From: Aurantiacibacter poecillastricola
GTDB taxonomy: Bacteria; Pseudomonadota; Alphaproteobacteria; Sphingomonadales; Sphingomonadaceae
NCBI RefSeq assembly: GCF_030730945.1
Contig: NZ_JAVAMS010000002.1
Coordinates: forward strand, 248,001 to 312,000
DNA: 64,000 nucleotides
Reading direction: 5' to 3'
The translations under genes and the position numbers were made by a program. Shown piece by piece: positions 25,267-33,172 of the stretch (within the stretch, counting starts at the first letter, position 1; the number at the start of each line of letters is the position of its first letter). The notes below the pieces were generated by a model that had not been told where the DNA came from, ran no database searches, and saw nothing but the letters and a program-made list of their open reading frames with translations.

Positions 25267-26679
25267 ATGAGATACATTTCCACCCGCGGCAGTGCAGAGC
25301 CGCTCGATTTCGAAGGTGCCACCCTGGCAGGTCTCGCCAGCGATGGCGGCCTCTACGTGCCCGAAACGTGGCCCTCCTTCACCGAGGCTGAAATCGCCGA
25401 GATGGCGGGCCTGCCCTATGTCGAGCTCGCCGTGCGCATCATGGCACTTTTCGTGGAGGGCTCGCTGACGGTGGAGGAACTGCGCGACCTGTGCGAGCGT
25501 GCCTATGGCCGTTTCTCGCACGCCGCGATCACGCCGCTGGTGCAAATCGACCAGCAGCACCATGTGCTCGAACTGTTTCACGGGCCGACGCTCGCCTTCA
25601 AGGACGTGGCGTTGCAATTGCTCGGACGGTTGTTCGAGCATTTTCTCACGGGTACCGACAAGCACCTGACCATTGTCGGGGCTACCAGCGGCGACACCGG
25701 CAGCGCGGCGATCGATGCCGTCGCCGGGCGGGAGCGCGTGGACATCTTCATGCTCCATCCCAAGGGCCGCGTCAGCGACGTGCAGCGTCGCCAGATGACC
25801 ACGGTGCGTGCGCCCAACGTCCACAACCTTGCGATAGAGGGCAGCTTCGACGACGCGCAGGCCATGGTGAAGCGCATGTTCGGAGACGAGGCAATGGCTG
25901 CCACTCGCGGCGGACGTTTTCGCATCAGCGCGGTGAATTCCATCAACTGGGCACGGCTGATGGCTCAGGTCGTCTATTACTTCGCCGCTGCGCTGCAACT
26001 GGGCGCGCCCCATCGCAAGGTTGCTTTCAGCGTGCCGACCGGCAATTTCGGCGACGTGTTCGCAGGCTATGTCGCGGCGCAGATGGGCTTGCCGATCGAA
26101 CGGCTGATCGTCGCCACGAACGTCAACGATATCCTCCACCGCGCCCTTTCCACCGGCGACTATTCGACGGGCACGGTCACACCCACCGCGGCGCCTAGTA
26201 TGGATATCCAGGTGAGCTCCAATTTCGAGCGTCTGTTGTTCGATCTCGGCGGGCGGGACGGACTCTCGATGGCGGAGCAGATGCGTGGGTTCGAGACTTC
26301 GAAGGCGATGCAGCTGAGCAACAGCCAGCGCGAAGGCGCTGCGAGCCTGTTCTCCAGCGCCCGAATCGAGCCGGATGCGATGGCAATGGCAATGAGCTGG
26401 GCCTGCGACGAATGCGGCTATGTTCTCGATCCGCATACGGCCATCGGTTTCGAAGCAGCCCGCCAGACGGGCATCGCGCGCGGCGTCCCCGTCGTGACGC
26501 TGGCCACCGCGCATCCCGCAAAGTTCCGCGACGCCGTGGAGCGGGCCACGGGCGCTCGACCTCCGCTGCCGCGCCGCGTGGGCGACCTGTTCGAGCGGAC
26601 CGAGAGCTATGCTGAGCTTCCGGGCGACTATGATGCGGTGGCGAGCTACGTGGCGGAGCACGCCACGCCTTCGTCCTGA
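25267..26679 (+). CDS. thrC: Threonine synthase
   Basis: A 470-residue PLP enzyme of the long (class II-like) threonine synthase type that makes threonine from O-phosphohomoserine. MRYISTRG starts the family; HGPTLAFKDVALQ contains the PLP lysine, and GATSGDTGSAAIDAVAGRE is the phosphate-binding loop. VNSINWARLMAQVVYYF and VPTGNFGDVFAGY are further signatures. The ATG at 25267 is used rather than the upstream one at 25228, which adds a non-conserved extension. It follows SURF1 after 56 bases; the SURF1-thrC link is common in this group. Confidence 0.95.
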   Translation: MRYISTRGSAEPLDFEGATLAGLASDGGLYVPETWPSFTEAEIAEMAGLPYVELAVRIMALFVEGSLTVEELRDLCERAYGRFSHAAITPLVQIDQQHHVLELFHGPTLAFKDVALQLLGRLFEHFLTGTDKHLTIVGATSGDTGSAAIDAVAGRERVDIFMLHPKGRVSDVQRRQMTTVRAPNVHNLAIEGSFDDAQAMVKRMFGDEAMAATRGGRFRISAVNSINWARLMAQVVYYFAAALQLGAPHRKVAFSVPTGNFGDVFAGYVAAQMGLPIERLIVATNVNDILHRALSTGDYSTGTVTPTAAPSMDIQVSSNFERLLFDLGGRDGLSMAEQMRGFETSKAMQLSNSQREGAASLFSSARIEPDAMAMAMSWACDECGYVLDPHTAIGFEAARQTGIARGVPVVTLATAHPAKFRDAVERATGARPPLPRRVGDLFERTESYAELPGDYDAVASYVAEHATPSS

Positions 26680-27566
26680 TGGCCGATTTGGTCATCCAAC
26701 CCACGGTAATGGCTGGTGAAGGCTGGGAGGATTACGGCCTCGTCGATTCCGGGCATGGCCGCAAGCTGGAGCGCTATGGCGAACGCCGCTTCATCCGGCC
26801 CGAACCGCAGGCCATGTGGGCACCGCGTTCCGGGGACTGGCAAGCCGATGGCGAATTCGTGCCCGGCAGCGACGAGGACGGGGGCGGGCGCTGGCAGTTC
26901 TCGGGCAACGTTCCGCCCGACGGCTGGCCACTGGCGTGGGAGGAGGTGCGCTTCACCGCTCAGTGTACGCCGTTCAGGCATCTAGGCTTTTTTCCCGACA
27001 TGGCGCCTGTGTGGCACTGGATGCGCGGGCAGCTTGCGGGGCGAGATGATGCGCAGACGCTCAACTTGTTCGGCTATACCGGCGTCGGTTCGCTGGCGCT
27101 GAGCAGATGCGGTCCGGTCGCGCATGTCGATGCCAGCAAGAAATCGGTCGGCCAAGCGCGAGAGAACGCCGCGCTGTCGGGCATGGAGGATGCGCCGATC
27201 CGCTGGCTGATCGACGACGCGGTGAAATTCACCGCGCGCGAAGTCCGGCGAGAGCGCCGATATGACGGCATCATCCTCGACCCGCCCAAATTCGGGCGCG
27301 GACCCAAGGGCGAGACATGGCGTATCGAAGAGGGGCTGCCCGGCCTCATCGCCGATTGTCGTCGCCTGCTCGATGCCGAGAGCCGCTTCCTCTTCCTGAC
27401 CGTCTATGCGGTCAGGATGAGCTCGCTCGCCATCGGCGGCCTGCTCGCCGAGGCTTTCGCCGACCTGCCGGGCAAGATCGAGCACGGCGATCTCGCGGTG
27501 CGGGAAGACGGGCAGGGCGCACGGCTGCTCCCTACCGCGATCTTCGCGCGCTGGTCGCACCCCTAG
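26679..27566 (+). CDS. RlmI/RlmK-like SAM-dependent RNA methyltransferase
   Basis: A 295-residue class I methyltransferase. Motif I is TLNLFGYTGVGSLAL, the acidic strand-2 end is VAHVDASKKSVGQARENAALSG, and motif IV is IILDPPKFGRGPKGETW. The DPPKFGRG form is typical of RlmI/RlmK-type 23S rRNA methyltransferases. There is no clear PUA or THUMP domain; the N-terminal part (LERYGERRFIRPEPQAMW) resembles the domain in front of the catalytic core in this branch. The exact RNA site is unknown. Its start overlaps the thrC stop as TGATG. Confidence 0.8.
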   Translation: MADLVIQPTVMAGEGWEDYGLVDSGHGRKLERYGERRFIRPEPQAMWAPRSGDWQADGEFVPGSDEDGGGRWQFSGNVPPDGWPLAWEEVRFTAQCTPFRHLGFFPDMAPVWHWMRGQLAGRDDAQTLNLFGYTGVGSLALSRCGPVAHVDASKKSVGQARENAALSGMEDAPIRWLIDDAVKFTAREVRRERRYDGIILDPPKFGRGPKGETWRIEEGLPGLIADCRRLLDAESRFLFLTVYAVRMSSLAIGGLLAEAFADLPGKIEHGDLAVREDGQGARLLPTAIFARWSHP

Positions 27567-27584
27567 CGTCTCGTCAGGGCGAGG

Positions 27585-28367
27585 CTACTCAGCCACCCTC
27601 AGGTCCGCCAGGAATTCCCGGACCCGTGCGGCATTGTAGCCAAGGTCGCTCACACCCACACGGCTGACCGAGCGCATGTCCACGCGCGTACTGCCGTCGG
27701 CGACCGGCGTCACTTCCACCACCACGTCATCCATGAAACGGATGTAGCCGGCATAGGCCGTGGCCTCCAGCACTCCGGCTTCGGGATCGGCACTGGCGAT
27801 GTCCCATCCGCGGGCTTCGGCCAAAGCGCGCGCATTGGCGAGGACTTCCTGCGGGGGCTTGTCAATGATGACGGGCTCGATGTCGCCATAAGCCTCCTCG
27901 TGATAGGCGCGCCACTCTTCCTGCGTGATGGGGCCCGTGCTCACCTCGTCCACATCCAGCGTACTGAATTGCGGGGGATCGTTGAGGTCGGTCGTAACGT
28001 CGTGGATCGGCGGGGCCTTGCCGCCCGGGATGACCAGCAGCAGGTAGATCGCCAGCGTCAGTCCGCCCGCCAGCAGCGTGCCCACGAACAGCCGCGGCAC
28101 CTCGCCGCTGCGGCGGTAGAAGGCGAAGACCAGCCCTATTATCCCGATCACGGTCAGCGCGCGGGCAGGGTTCAGCGCCATGTAGAAGGGCGCGAAGCCC
28201 GCCAGCTTGTCGATCACGCCGTAGCGCGCCAACGTCGCTGCCACCAGAACCACCGCGATGGCGATGATCGCACCGCCCAGCACGAAGATGCCCGTCCAGC
28301 GCACGGCTTTCGCCGCCTTGCCGTGCCTGTTTGCCGCCGGCGTGACTGTGTCGTGTGTATCGGCCAT
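27585..28367 (-). CDS. DUF1499 membrane protein
   Basis: A 260-residue protein with three membrane helices in the first half (TGIFVLGGAIIAIAVVLVAA, ARALTVIGIIGLVFAF and LFVGTLLAGGLTLAIYLLLV). A soluble C-terminal DUF1499 domain follows, from about residue 120, containing GWDIASADPEAGVLEATAY, FMDDVVVEVTP and RVDMRSVSRVGVSDLGYNAARVREFL. DUF1499 proteins have no settled function. Start ATG 28367; the open frame continues upstream opposite folB but is not coding. It is divergent from folB with 144 bases between. Confidence 0.8.
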   Translation of the reverse strand: MADTHDTVTPAANRHGKAAKAVRWTGIFVLGGAIIAIAVVLVAATLARYGVIDKLAGFAPFYMALNPARALTVIGIIGLVFAFYRRSGEVPRLFVGTLLAGGLTLAIYLLLVIPGGKAPPIHDVTTDLNDPPQFSTLDVDEVSTGPITQEEWRAYHEEAYGDIEPVIIDKPPQEVLANARALAEARGWDIASADPEAGVLEATAYAGYIRFMDDVVVEVTPVADGSTRVDMRSVSRVGVSDLGYNAARVREFLADLRVAE

Positions 28368-28511
28368 GGACCTTGTCCCCTTTGCTATTGGTGCAGGCAA
28401 TCGCCCGAAAAGCTGTCCAGCGTCAACACCCGCCTTGGGAGGCGCACCGCTTTCGTTGACTGTGTCTGTTTTCTTGCCAATCGCGGCGCAGGCTGTAAGC
28501 ACGCGAGGCAT

Positions 28512-28880
28512 ATGGCAGACAGCCTCCATCTCGAACTCGTCGATTTCGTGCACATGGTGCACACAGGGATCTATTCCGAGGAAACCGGGCGGCCCCAGCC
28601 GCTGCGCTTTACCGTGCGCGTAAAGCTGAAGGCGGCGCCGCACTACGATGCCGATACGCCGCTCGACGCCAGCAAGAACTACATGGATCTGAAATTCGCC
28701 TGTTCGCAAAGCCTTGGTGACCGGCATTACAAGCTGATCGAGGCGGTGGCGGACCATGTGTGCGATACCCTATTCCTGCAGGACAGGCGCGTGGAAGAGG
28801 TCAGCGTGAAGATCGTCAAGCTCGCCCTCTCGGAAGCCGACGAGGAAATCGGCATCACCCTGATGCGGGAGCGCAAGTGA
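28512..28880 (+). CDS. folB: Dihydroneopterin aldolase family protein
   Basis: A 122-residue FolB-type protein. Dihydroneopterin aldolase releases glycolaldehyde in folate synthesis. Seen: VHTGIYSEETGRPQPLRFTVRV, the substrate-region YKLIEAVADHVCDTLF and VSVKIVKL. The N-terminal half has DTPLDASKNYMDLKFA in place of the more usual loop around the active-site Tyr/Glu, so the pterin activity is likely but not certain. TTGACT 57 bases upstream is a possible -35 without a clear -10. It is followed by an overlapping short gene (TGATG) and then moaA. Confidence 0.8.
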   Translation: MADSLHLELVDFVHMVHTGIYSEETGRPQPLRFTVRVKLKAAPHYDADTPLDASKNYMDLKFACSQSLGDRHYKLIEAVADHVCDTLFLQDRRVEEVSVKIVKLALSEADEEIGITLMRERK

Positions 28881-29206
28881 TGGCGCTCGTGCGCATCGAG
28901 GCACGCGAACTGCCCGAGGCCCCGCTCGATGCGGCGGCGGCCTTCCACGCCCGCATCCTTCCCGAGGCGCGGCGGGCGGCGGGCAGTGACCTCGTCCTGC
29001 TGTTCGATCCCGCCGACCATACGCACGAGACATGGCGCCGCGCGGCGGTGGAGGAACTGGCGCGCGAAGCAGCTCCGTGCCGGGTCAATGGTGCGGTCGG
29101 CGGATCGAGTGCGAACGTGAAGGCCGTGTGCGATTACCTCGCCACGGCGCCCGGCGTTACCGGACAGGTGTTCGCCGTGGATGGCAATCTGCGCGAAGGT
29201 CACTAG
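28880..29206 (+). CDS. Short Rossmann-type protein resembling an SDR tail
   Basis: A 108-residue protein that I can place only loosely. Its second half reads like the end of a short-chain dehydrogenase: SANVKAVCDYLATAPGVTGQVFAVDGN, where VTGQV-x-AVDGG is the usual SDR closing strand. The nucleotide loop (GxxxGIG) and the catalytic Tyr-Lys pair of SDR enzymes are absent, so it is not an active SDR by itself. It is coupled to folB by TGATG and lies 13 bases before moaA, so a pterin-related helper role is conceivable. That is inference. Confidence 0.6.
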   Translation: MALVRIEARELPEAPLDAAAAFHARILPEARRAAGSDLVLLFDPADHTHETWRRAAVEELAREAAPCRVNGAVGGSSANVKAVCDYLATAPGVTGQVFAVDGNLREGH

Positions 29207-29218
29207 GTTGGTGGGCAT

Positions 29219-30220
29219 ATGAGCTGCGACAAACCCCTCGTCGACGCCTTCCAGCGGCGCATTTCCTATCTCCGCCTGTCGGTGACGGATCGCTGCGACT
29301 TGCGCTGTTCCTATTGTATGCCCGAGCGCATGACTTTCCTGCCCAAGAAGGAAGTCCTCAGCCTCGAGGAACTGCACAAGCTCGGCCTCGCCTTCATCGA
29401 GCGCGGAATCACCAAGATCCGTCTGACGGGCGGGGAGCCGCTAGTACGCCGCGATGTTATCGAGCTTGTCCACGCGCTCGGCCGCAAGCTGGGGAACGGG
29501 CTGGAGGAGCTTACGCTCACCACCAATGGTACCCGCCTCGCGGAGTTTGCGGGCGACCTTCATGCCGCAGGCGTGAGGCGCGTGAACGTCTCGCTCGACA
29601 CCATGGATGGCGAGCTGTTCCAGACCCTCTCCCGCCGCGACCGGCTGGTCGAGGTGCTGCGCGGTATTGCGGAGGCGAAGCGGGCCGGGCTGCATGTGAA
29701 GATCAACACCGTCGCACTCAAGGGCATCAACGAGAGCGAGATTCCCTTCCTCGTCGAGTGGGCTGGCACGCATGGCCACGACATGACACTTATCGAGGTG
29801 ATGCCACTGGGTGAGGTGGATGGCGAGCGCGTCGACCATTACCTGCCGCTTCCCGCGGTGCGGGATACGCTGGAGGAGCGCTTTACCCTTACCGATATCG
29901 GCGACAACACCGGCGGCCCGGCGCGTTATGTGCGGGTAGAGGAGACCGGCGGGCGGCTGGGCTTCATCACGCCGCTCACCAACAATTTCTGCGCCACCTG
30001 CAACCGCATCCGCGTGACGGCGACGGGCCAGCTCTATGGCTGCCTCGGCGGGGCGGAGAAGGTCGACCTGCGCGGCGCCCTGCGCTCCGAAGCGCCTGAC
30101 GCCAATCTCGCCACCGCGCTGGACGAGGCCATGCGCATCAAGCCCGAGAAGCACCATTTCCGGATCGAGGAAGGTGCCGAACCTGCGCAGCCGCGTCACA
30201 TGTCGATGACGGGCGGCTGA
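29219..30220 (+). CDS. moaA: GTP 3',8-cyclase MoaA
   Basis: A 333-residue radical-SAM enzyme that starts molybdenum cofactor synthesis by cyclising GTP. The SAM cluster motif is CDLRCSYC, preceded by RLSVTDR. The second iron-sulfur cluster motif is CATCNRIR with YGCLG. KIRLTGGEPLVRRD is the GGEP motif, and the C-terminus ends in TGG, the family's functional GG tail. The start ATG 29219 follows GGTGGG. It is coupled to moaD by TGATG. Confidence 0.97.
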   Translation: MSCDKPLVDAFQRRISYLRLSVTDRCDLRCSYCMPERMTFLPKKEVLSLEELHKLGLAFIERGITKIRLTGGEPLVRRDVIELVHALGRKLGNGLEELTLTTNGTRLAEFAGDLHAAGVRRVNVSLDTMDGELFQTLSRRDRLVEVLRGIAEAKRAGLHVKINTVALKGINESEIPFLVEWAGTHGHDMTLIEVMPLGEVDGERVDHYLPLPAVRDTLEERFTLTDIGDNTGGPARYVRVEETGGRLGFITPLTNNFCATCNRIRVTATGQLYGCLGGAEKVDLRGALRSEAPDANLATALDEAMRIKPEKHHFRIEEGAEPAQPRHMSMTGG

Positions 30221-30462
30221 TGGCCGTCACCGTCGTTTTCATCGGCAAGCTCGCCGACCTTGCAGGCGAGGACGAGCGCGAAGTCGCCGCGCCACTCTCA
30301 TGGTCGGGCCTTGCTGGCGCGCTGGGCGACGATATCGCCGCCGCCGCTGCCGACGAGCGCATCAAGATCGCCGTCAACGGCAAGGTGCTGGCCGACAAGA
30401 CTTCGCTGAGCGCTGCGGATGGCGACGAGGTCGCGCTGCTGCCGCCCGTATCGGGAGGCTGA
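30220..30462 (+). CDS. moaD: Molybdopterin synthase sulfur carrier subunit MoaD
   Basis: An 80-residue ubiquitin-fold protein. Its C-terminus, VALLPPVSGG, ends in the GG that is thiocarboxylated to carry sulfur to MoaE. The N-terminal VTVVFIGKLADLAG is the expected first strand region. The start overlaps the moaA stop, and moaE begins three bases after moaD ends. Confidence 0.94.
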   Translation: MAVTVVFIGKLADLAGEDEREVAAPLSWSGLAGALGDDIAAAAADERIKIAVNGKVLADKTSLSAADGDEVALLPPVSGG

Positions 30463-30465
30463 CCT

Positions 30466-30915
30466 GTGCCCCGCGACGTGCAGTTGCTCGAGAAGGGTTT
30501 CTCTCCCGGCAAGGCGCTGGGTCTGTTCGCCAAGGCGCACCCCGAAGCGGGCGGGATAGCCAGTTTCGTCGGCAAGGTGCGGCCGGACGGGGATGTGAAA
30601 GTCCTCCAGCTTATCAGTTACGACCGCCTCACGCTGCCTGGCATGGAAACCCTTGCGGACGAGGTCGAGACGCGCTGGACGCTCGACGGCCTGCTGATCC
30701 ACCATCGCACCGGGCATATGCGTCCCGGCGCGCCGATCGTACTGGTGGCTGCCGCCGCCCGCCATCGCCGCGATGCTTTTGAGGCGGTGGATTTCGCGAT
30801 GGATCACCTCAAGTCTCGCAGCTGGTTCTGGAAACGCGAGAAGCGTGGCGATGGCTGGCACTGGATCGAACCGCGCGAAGAAGACCACGAGGACGCAAAA
30901 CGCTGGGACGTTTGA
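30466..30915 (+). CDS. moaE: Molybdopterin synthase catalytic subunit MoaE
   Basis: A 149-residue MoaE, which with MoaD turns precursor Z into molybdopterin. Seen: IASFVGKVRPDG, LSYD-type strand LISYDRLTLPGM, IHHRTGHMRPG, and the active-site WFWKREKRGDGWHWIE with the conserved Lys pair. The start is GTG 30466 with GGGAGG ahead. The 3' end overlaps a perfect FNR-type box at 30912-30925. Confidence 0.95.
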   Translation: MPRDVQLLEKGFSPGKALGLFAKAHPEAGGIASFVGKVRPDGDVKVLQLISYDRLTLPGMETLADEVETRWTLDGLLIHHRTGHMRPGAPIVLVAAAARHRRDAFEAVDFAMDHLKSRSWFWKREKRGDGWHWIEPREEDHEDAKRWDV

Positions 30916-30925
30916 TCGCGATCAA
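30912..30925. promoter_or_regulatory. Perfect FNR/FnrL-type box (TTGAT-N4-ATCAA)
   Basis: TTGATCGCGATCAA matches the FNR/Anr/FnrL consensus at all ten fixed bases, and the palindrome extends one base on each side (30911-30926). It lies at the very end of moaE, with its centre 60 bases before the ATG of the next gene (30979). An activator at about -41 would place the transcript start near 30960, 19 bases before that ATG, a normal leader. No strong -10 hexamer is obvious there. Confidence 0.55.
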
Positions 30926-30978
30926 AGCGTAAGCGACCAAACAGGTGCACACCTTCCCCATCAGGAAGGAACCCCATC

Positions 30979-31401
30979 ATGGCCGAACAACTTACCCGCG
31001 AACAACTTGCCCTGCATGCCGACCTCGTAGAAGCGCCGCGCGTCGCACCGCCGACGGATCGGACCTTCGAGCTGCCCACCGCTCTCTACGGTGCCACCGT
31101 CGCACTATTCCTGGGCTTCATCGGGACGCTGGCCATTGGCTTCGGAAATCCCGAGATGGTCATTCCCTTCGTGATCTTCGCGCTCTTCGTCGTGGCGGGC
31201 TTCGGCGTTCCCGCGGTCTGGACGCGCCTCGCCCCGACCACGCGCAGCCGCGCCAAGAGTCTCGCCACTTTCCAGCAGGAGGGAATCATGACCGCCTATG
31301 GCCGCACCAGCGCACGCGATGCTACCATCCAGGTGCTGATCCTGCCGACGCTGATCTTTGCCTGGGGCCTGATCTGCGTCACCATCGCCGCGCTCGTCTG
31401 A
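30979..31401 (+). CDS. Three-helix membrane protein, function unknown
   Basis: A 140-residue protein. Residues 1-33 are soluble and Leu/Glu-rich. Membrane helices lie at about 36-55 (LYGATVALFLGFIGTLAIGF), 61-80 (VIPFVIFALFVVAGFGVPAV) and 117-138 (VLILPTLIFAWGLICVTIAAL). The loop between helices 2 and 3 is basic, then contains FQQEGIMTAYGRTSARDATIQ. I recognise no family. AAGGA precedes the ATG at 30979. A perfect FNR-type box upstream suggests oxygen control, and a strong terminator follows 25 bases after the stop, so it is probably a single-gene unit. Confidence 0.75.
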   Translation: MAEQLTREQLALHADLVEAPRVAPPTDRTFELPTALYGATVALFLGFIGTLAIGFGNPEMVIPFVIFALFVVAGFGVPAVWTRLAPTTRSRAKSLATFQQEGIMTAYGRTSARDATIQVLILPTLIFAWGLICVTIAALV

Positions 31402-31425
31402 GACCGGTTTCGAAGAACTCTGCAA

Positions 31426-31464
31426 GGCGCGCGAGGTCGGCAACGGCCTCGCGCGCCTGTTTTC
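31426..31464 (+). terminator. Intrinsic terminator after the three-helix membrane protein
   Basis: GGCGCGCGAGG at 31426-31436 pairs perfectly with CCTCGCGCGCC at 31447-31457 around a ten-base loop, and TGTTTTC follows. It ends transcription of the plus-strand gene before the convergent lipoprotein gene. Confidence 0.8.
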
Positions 31465-31482
31465 TTCGGATAAGCGGATCGA

Positions 31483-31983
31483 TCAGCCCGTCAGCTGGGC
31501 GAGAAGCTGGCTTATCGCGGCGTCCTGCTCGTCGACCAGTGCATCGATCTCGCTGCGCACGCTGGCGATCCCCTCGGTGGACAGGGCGGACGTGGCCGCA
31601 TCGACATAGATGCGGTCGAGATCGGCAAGCGCGATCATCGCTTCGCTGCGCTGCGACTCGAGCTCCGCAATACCGACCTGCGCGCGCGACCATGCCTCGC
31701 TGCCCCGCGGTGCTCCTGCGGCGCCGGAGGTGAGACTGCGCGCGCGGGGAAGCGCGGCGAGGAAATCGGCATGTGCCTCCCGGGCCGCGGCGGCAAGATC
31801 GTCGAGCTCGCCCAGCGTCGAAGGCGCGGTTGGCGGCGGGGGCGGCGCGGGCTCTACGGCCATCGTCCCGCTCTCACGCTCGAGCTCGCGCAGGGCGAGG
31901 CTGGGATAGTCCTCCCCCGCAGAAGCGCAGGCGCCAAGGGAGAGGGTCAGGACCAGGAAAAGGGATCGAACCGGTTGCAGCAT
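31483..31983 (-). CDS. Putative lipoprotein, function unknown
   Basis: A 166-residue protein with a lipoprotein signal ending in SLGAC. A Pro-rich spacer (EPAPPPPPTAPS) leads to a mostly helical part rich in Ala, Glu and Leu (ELDDLAAAAREAHADFLAAL, then VRSEIDALVDEQDAAISQLLAQ), which may form a coiled coil. I do not recognise the family. It stands alone on the minus strand, convergent with the three-helix gene and divergent from rplU. Confidence 0.7.
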   Translation of the reverse strand: MLQPVRSLFLVLTLSLGACASAGEDYPSLALRELERESGTMAVEPAPPPPPTAPSTLGELDDLAAAAREAHADFLAALPRARSLTSGAAGAPRGSEAWSRAQVGIAELESQRSEAMIALADLDRIYVDAATSALSTEGIASVRSEIDALVDEQDAAISQLLAQLTG

Positions 31984-32057
31984 GTGCTGTCGCTCCTACA
32001 TTCACCCCAGGAAGCTTTCCAGCCAACATTTTGGCCCCCTGAAAGGCCACGTGACGG

Positions 32058-32086
32058 TTGACAGGCATGGGCGCTTCGCCTAACGG
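32058..32086 (+). promoter_or_regulatory. Promoter of rplU-rpmA
   Basis: TTGACA at 32058-32063, a perfect -35, is followed after 17 bases by TAACGG at 32081-32086. The start would be near 32093, which leaves a leader of about 110 bases before the rplU ATG. Confidence 0.5.
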
Positions 32087-32099
32087 CATCGCTCTTTCC

Positions 32100-32122
32100 G
32101 GTGCCCTGCGGGCGCCTTTTTT
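32100..32122 (+). terminator. Terminator-like hairpin in the rplU leader
   Basis: GGTGCCC, then TGC, then GGGCGCC (one G-T pair) is directly followed by six T. It lies only a few bases after the predicted transcript start and about 80 bases before rplU. No plus-strand gene lies upstream within range; the neighbour is on the minus strand. It is therefore more likely an attenuator of the rplU transcript than the end of another gene. Confidence 0.55.
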
Positions 32123-32201
32123 GTCATTGCTGTGGAGCGGCTTCGGGTTCTCCGGGATCGGGCTGCAGCTGAAGACACCAGAAGAAACGGATTTGAGCAC
32201 C

Positions 32202-32723
32202 ATGTTCGCAGTAGTGCGCACGGGCGGCAAGCAGTATCGCGTCGCCGAAGGAGACAAGATCGCGGTCGAGAAGCTGGCAGGTGATGCCGGCGACACGATC
32301 GTGCTGGACGATGTTCTGCTGGCCGGTGAGGGCAGTGACCTCGCCGACGCGGCGAAGGTCACGGTTTCGGCCGAGGTGATTGCCCAGGCGAAGTCGGAGA
32401 AGGTGACGGTTTTCAAGAAGCGTCGTCGCCACAACTATCGCCGCAAGAACGGTCATCGCCAGCAGATGACCTTGCTGCGCATCACCGGCGTGGGCGAGGG
32501 CAAGGCTGCCGCGAAGAAGGCTCCGGCCAAGAAGGCGGAAGACGCCCCGAAGGAAGAGGCCGGCAAGGCCGAAACCCAGAAGGCTGAAACCAAGGCCCCG
32601 GCCAAGAAGGCTGCTCCCAAGAAGGAAGCGACCGCCGAGAAGAAGCCTGCGGCGAAGAAGGCTGCGCCCAAGAAGGCTGCTGCCACGGACAAGGCCGCCG
32701 ACAAGTCGGCCGACGAGAAGTAA
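32202..32723 (+). CDS. rplU: 50S ribosomal protein L21 with long Lys/Ala/Pro tail
   Basis: Residues 1-104 are a normal L21: [38 protein letters not shown] and TLLRITGV. They are followed by about 70 residues built from KKA, APKK, PAKKA and related units, so the protein (173 aa) is much longer than the usual ~103. The tail resembles the end of histone H1 or AlgP in composition and would be basic and disordered. ATG 32202 is preferred; TTG 32193 is also in frame. rpmA follows after 12 bases. Confidence 0.95.
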   Translation: MFAVVRTGGKQYRVAEGDKIAVEKLAGDAGDTIVLDDVLLAGEGSDLADAAKVTVSAEVIAQAKSEKVTVFKKRRRHNYRRKNGHRQQMTLLRITGVGEGKAAAKKAPAKKAEDAPKEEAGKAETQKAETKAPAKKAAPKKEATAEKKPAAKKAAPKKAAATDKAADKSADEK

Positions 32724-32735
32724 GGATCACGAACG

Positions 32736-33005
32736 ATGGCACATAAAAAAGCAGGCGGTTCGTCGCGCAACGGTCGCGATTCGGAAGGCAAACGTCTTGG
32801 TGTGAAGAAGTTCGGCGGTCAGCACGTGATCGGCGGCAACATCATCGTGCGTCAGCGCGGCACCCGTTATTATCCGGGCGTCAACGTGGGTATTGGCAAG
32901 GACCACACCCTGTTTGCGCTCGGCGAAGGCGTAGTGCGCTTTCACGACGGCAAGCTTGGCCGCAAATACGTCTCTGTAGACGTCATGGCGGACGCAGCCG
33001 AATAA
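32736..33005 (+). CDS. rpmA: 50S ribosomal protein L27
   Basis: An 89-residue L27: [20 protein letters not shown], then [20 protein letters not shown] and the final KLGRKYVSV. The N-terminal AHKKAGGS reaches the peptidyl-transferase centre in known ribosomes. There is no cleavable Firmicute-type extension. It is co-transcribed with rplU, and three hairpins follow downstream. Confidence 0.97.
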   Translation: MAHKKAGGSSRNGRDSEGKRLGVKKFGGQHVIGGNIIVRQRGTRYYPGVNVGIGKDHTLFALGEGVVRFHDGKLGRKYVSVDVMADAAE

Positions 33006-33022
33006 TCGGATGACACGATAAA

Positions 33023-33105
33023 GGGGTCATCCACCGGGATGGCCCCTCCAGGCGGCAAATAGCCTGGATTTTGGAAGGAGATGGGGCCGCCCCGTCTCCT
33101 TTTTT
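33023..33105 (+). terminator. Three tandem hairpins after rpmA, the last two terminator-like
   Basis: Hairpin 1 is GGGGTCATCC (33023-33032) with GGATGGCCCC (33037-33046) and no T-run. Hairpin 2 is CCAGGC (33048-33053) with GCCTGG (33062-33067), followed by ATTTTG. Hairpin 3 is GGAGATGGGG (33077-33086) with CCCCGTCTCC (33090-33099), followed by six T. Hairpin 3 is the strongest terminator; two flanking A-T pairs extend its stem. Together they end the rplU-rpmA unit. Confidence 0.75.
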
Positions 33106-33172
33106 GATTCTCCTTCCGGTTCTGACCGGCAGCCCACTGGAGGCGGGCGTCCGGCCTATGGGGAGAAAGACA

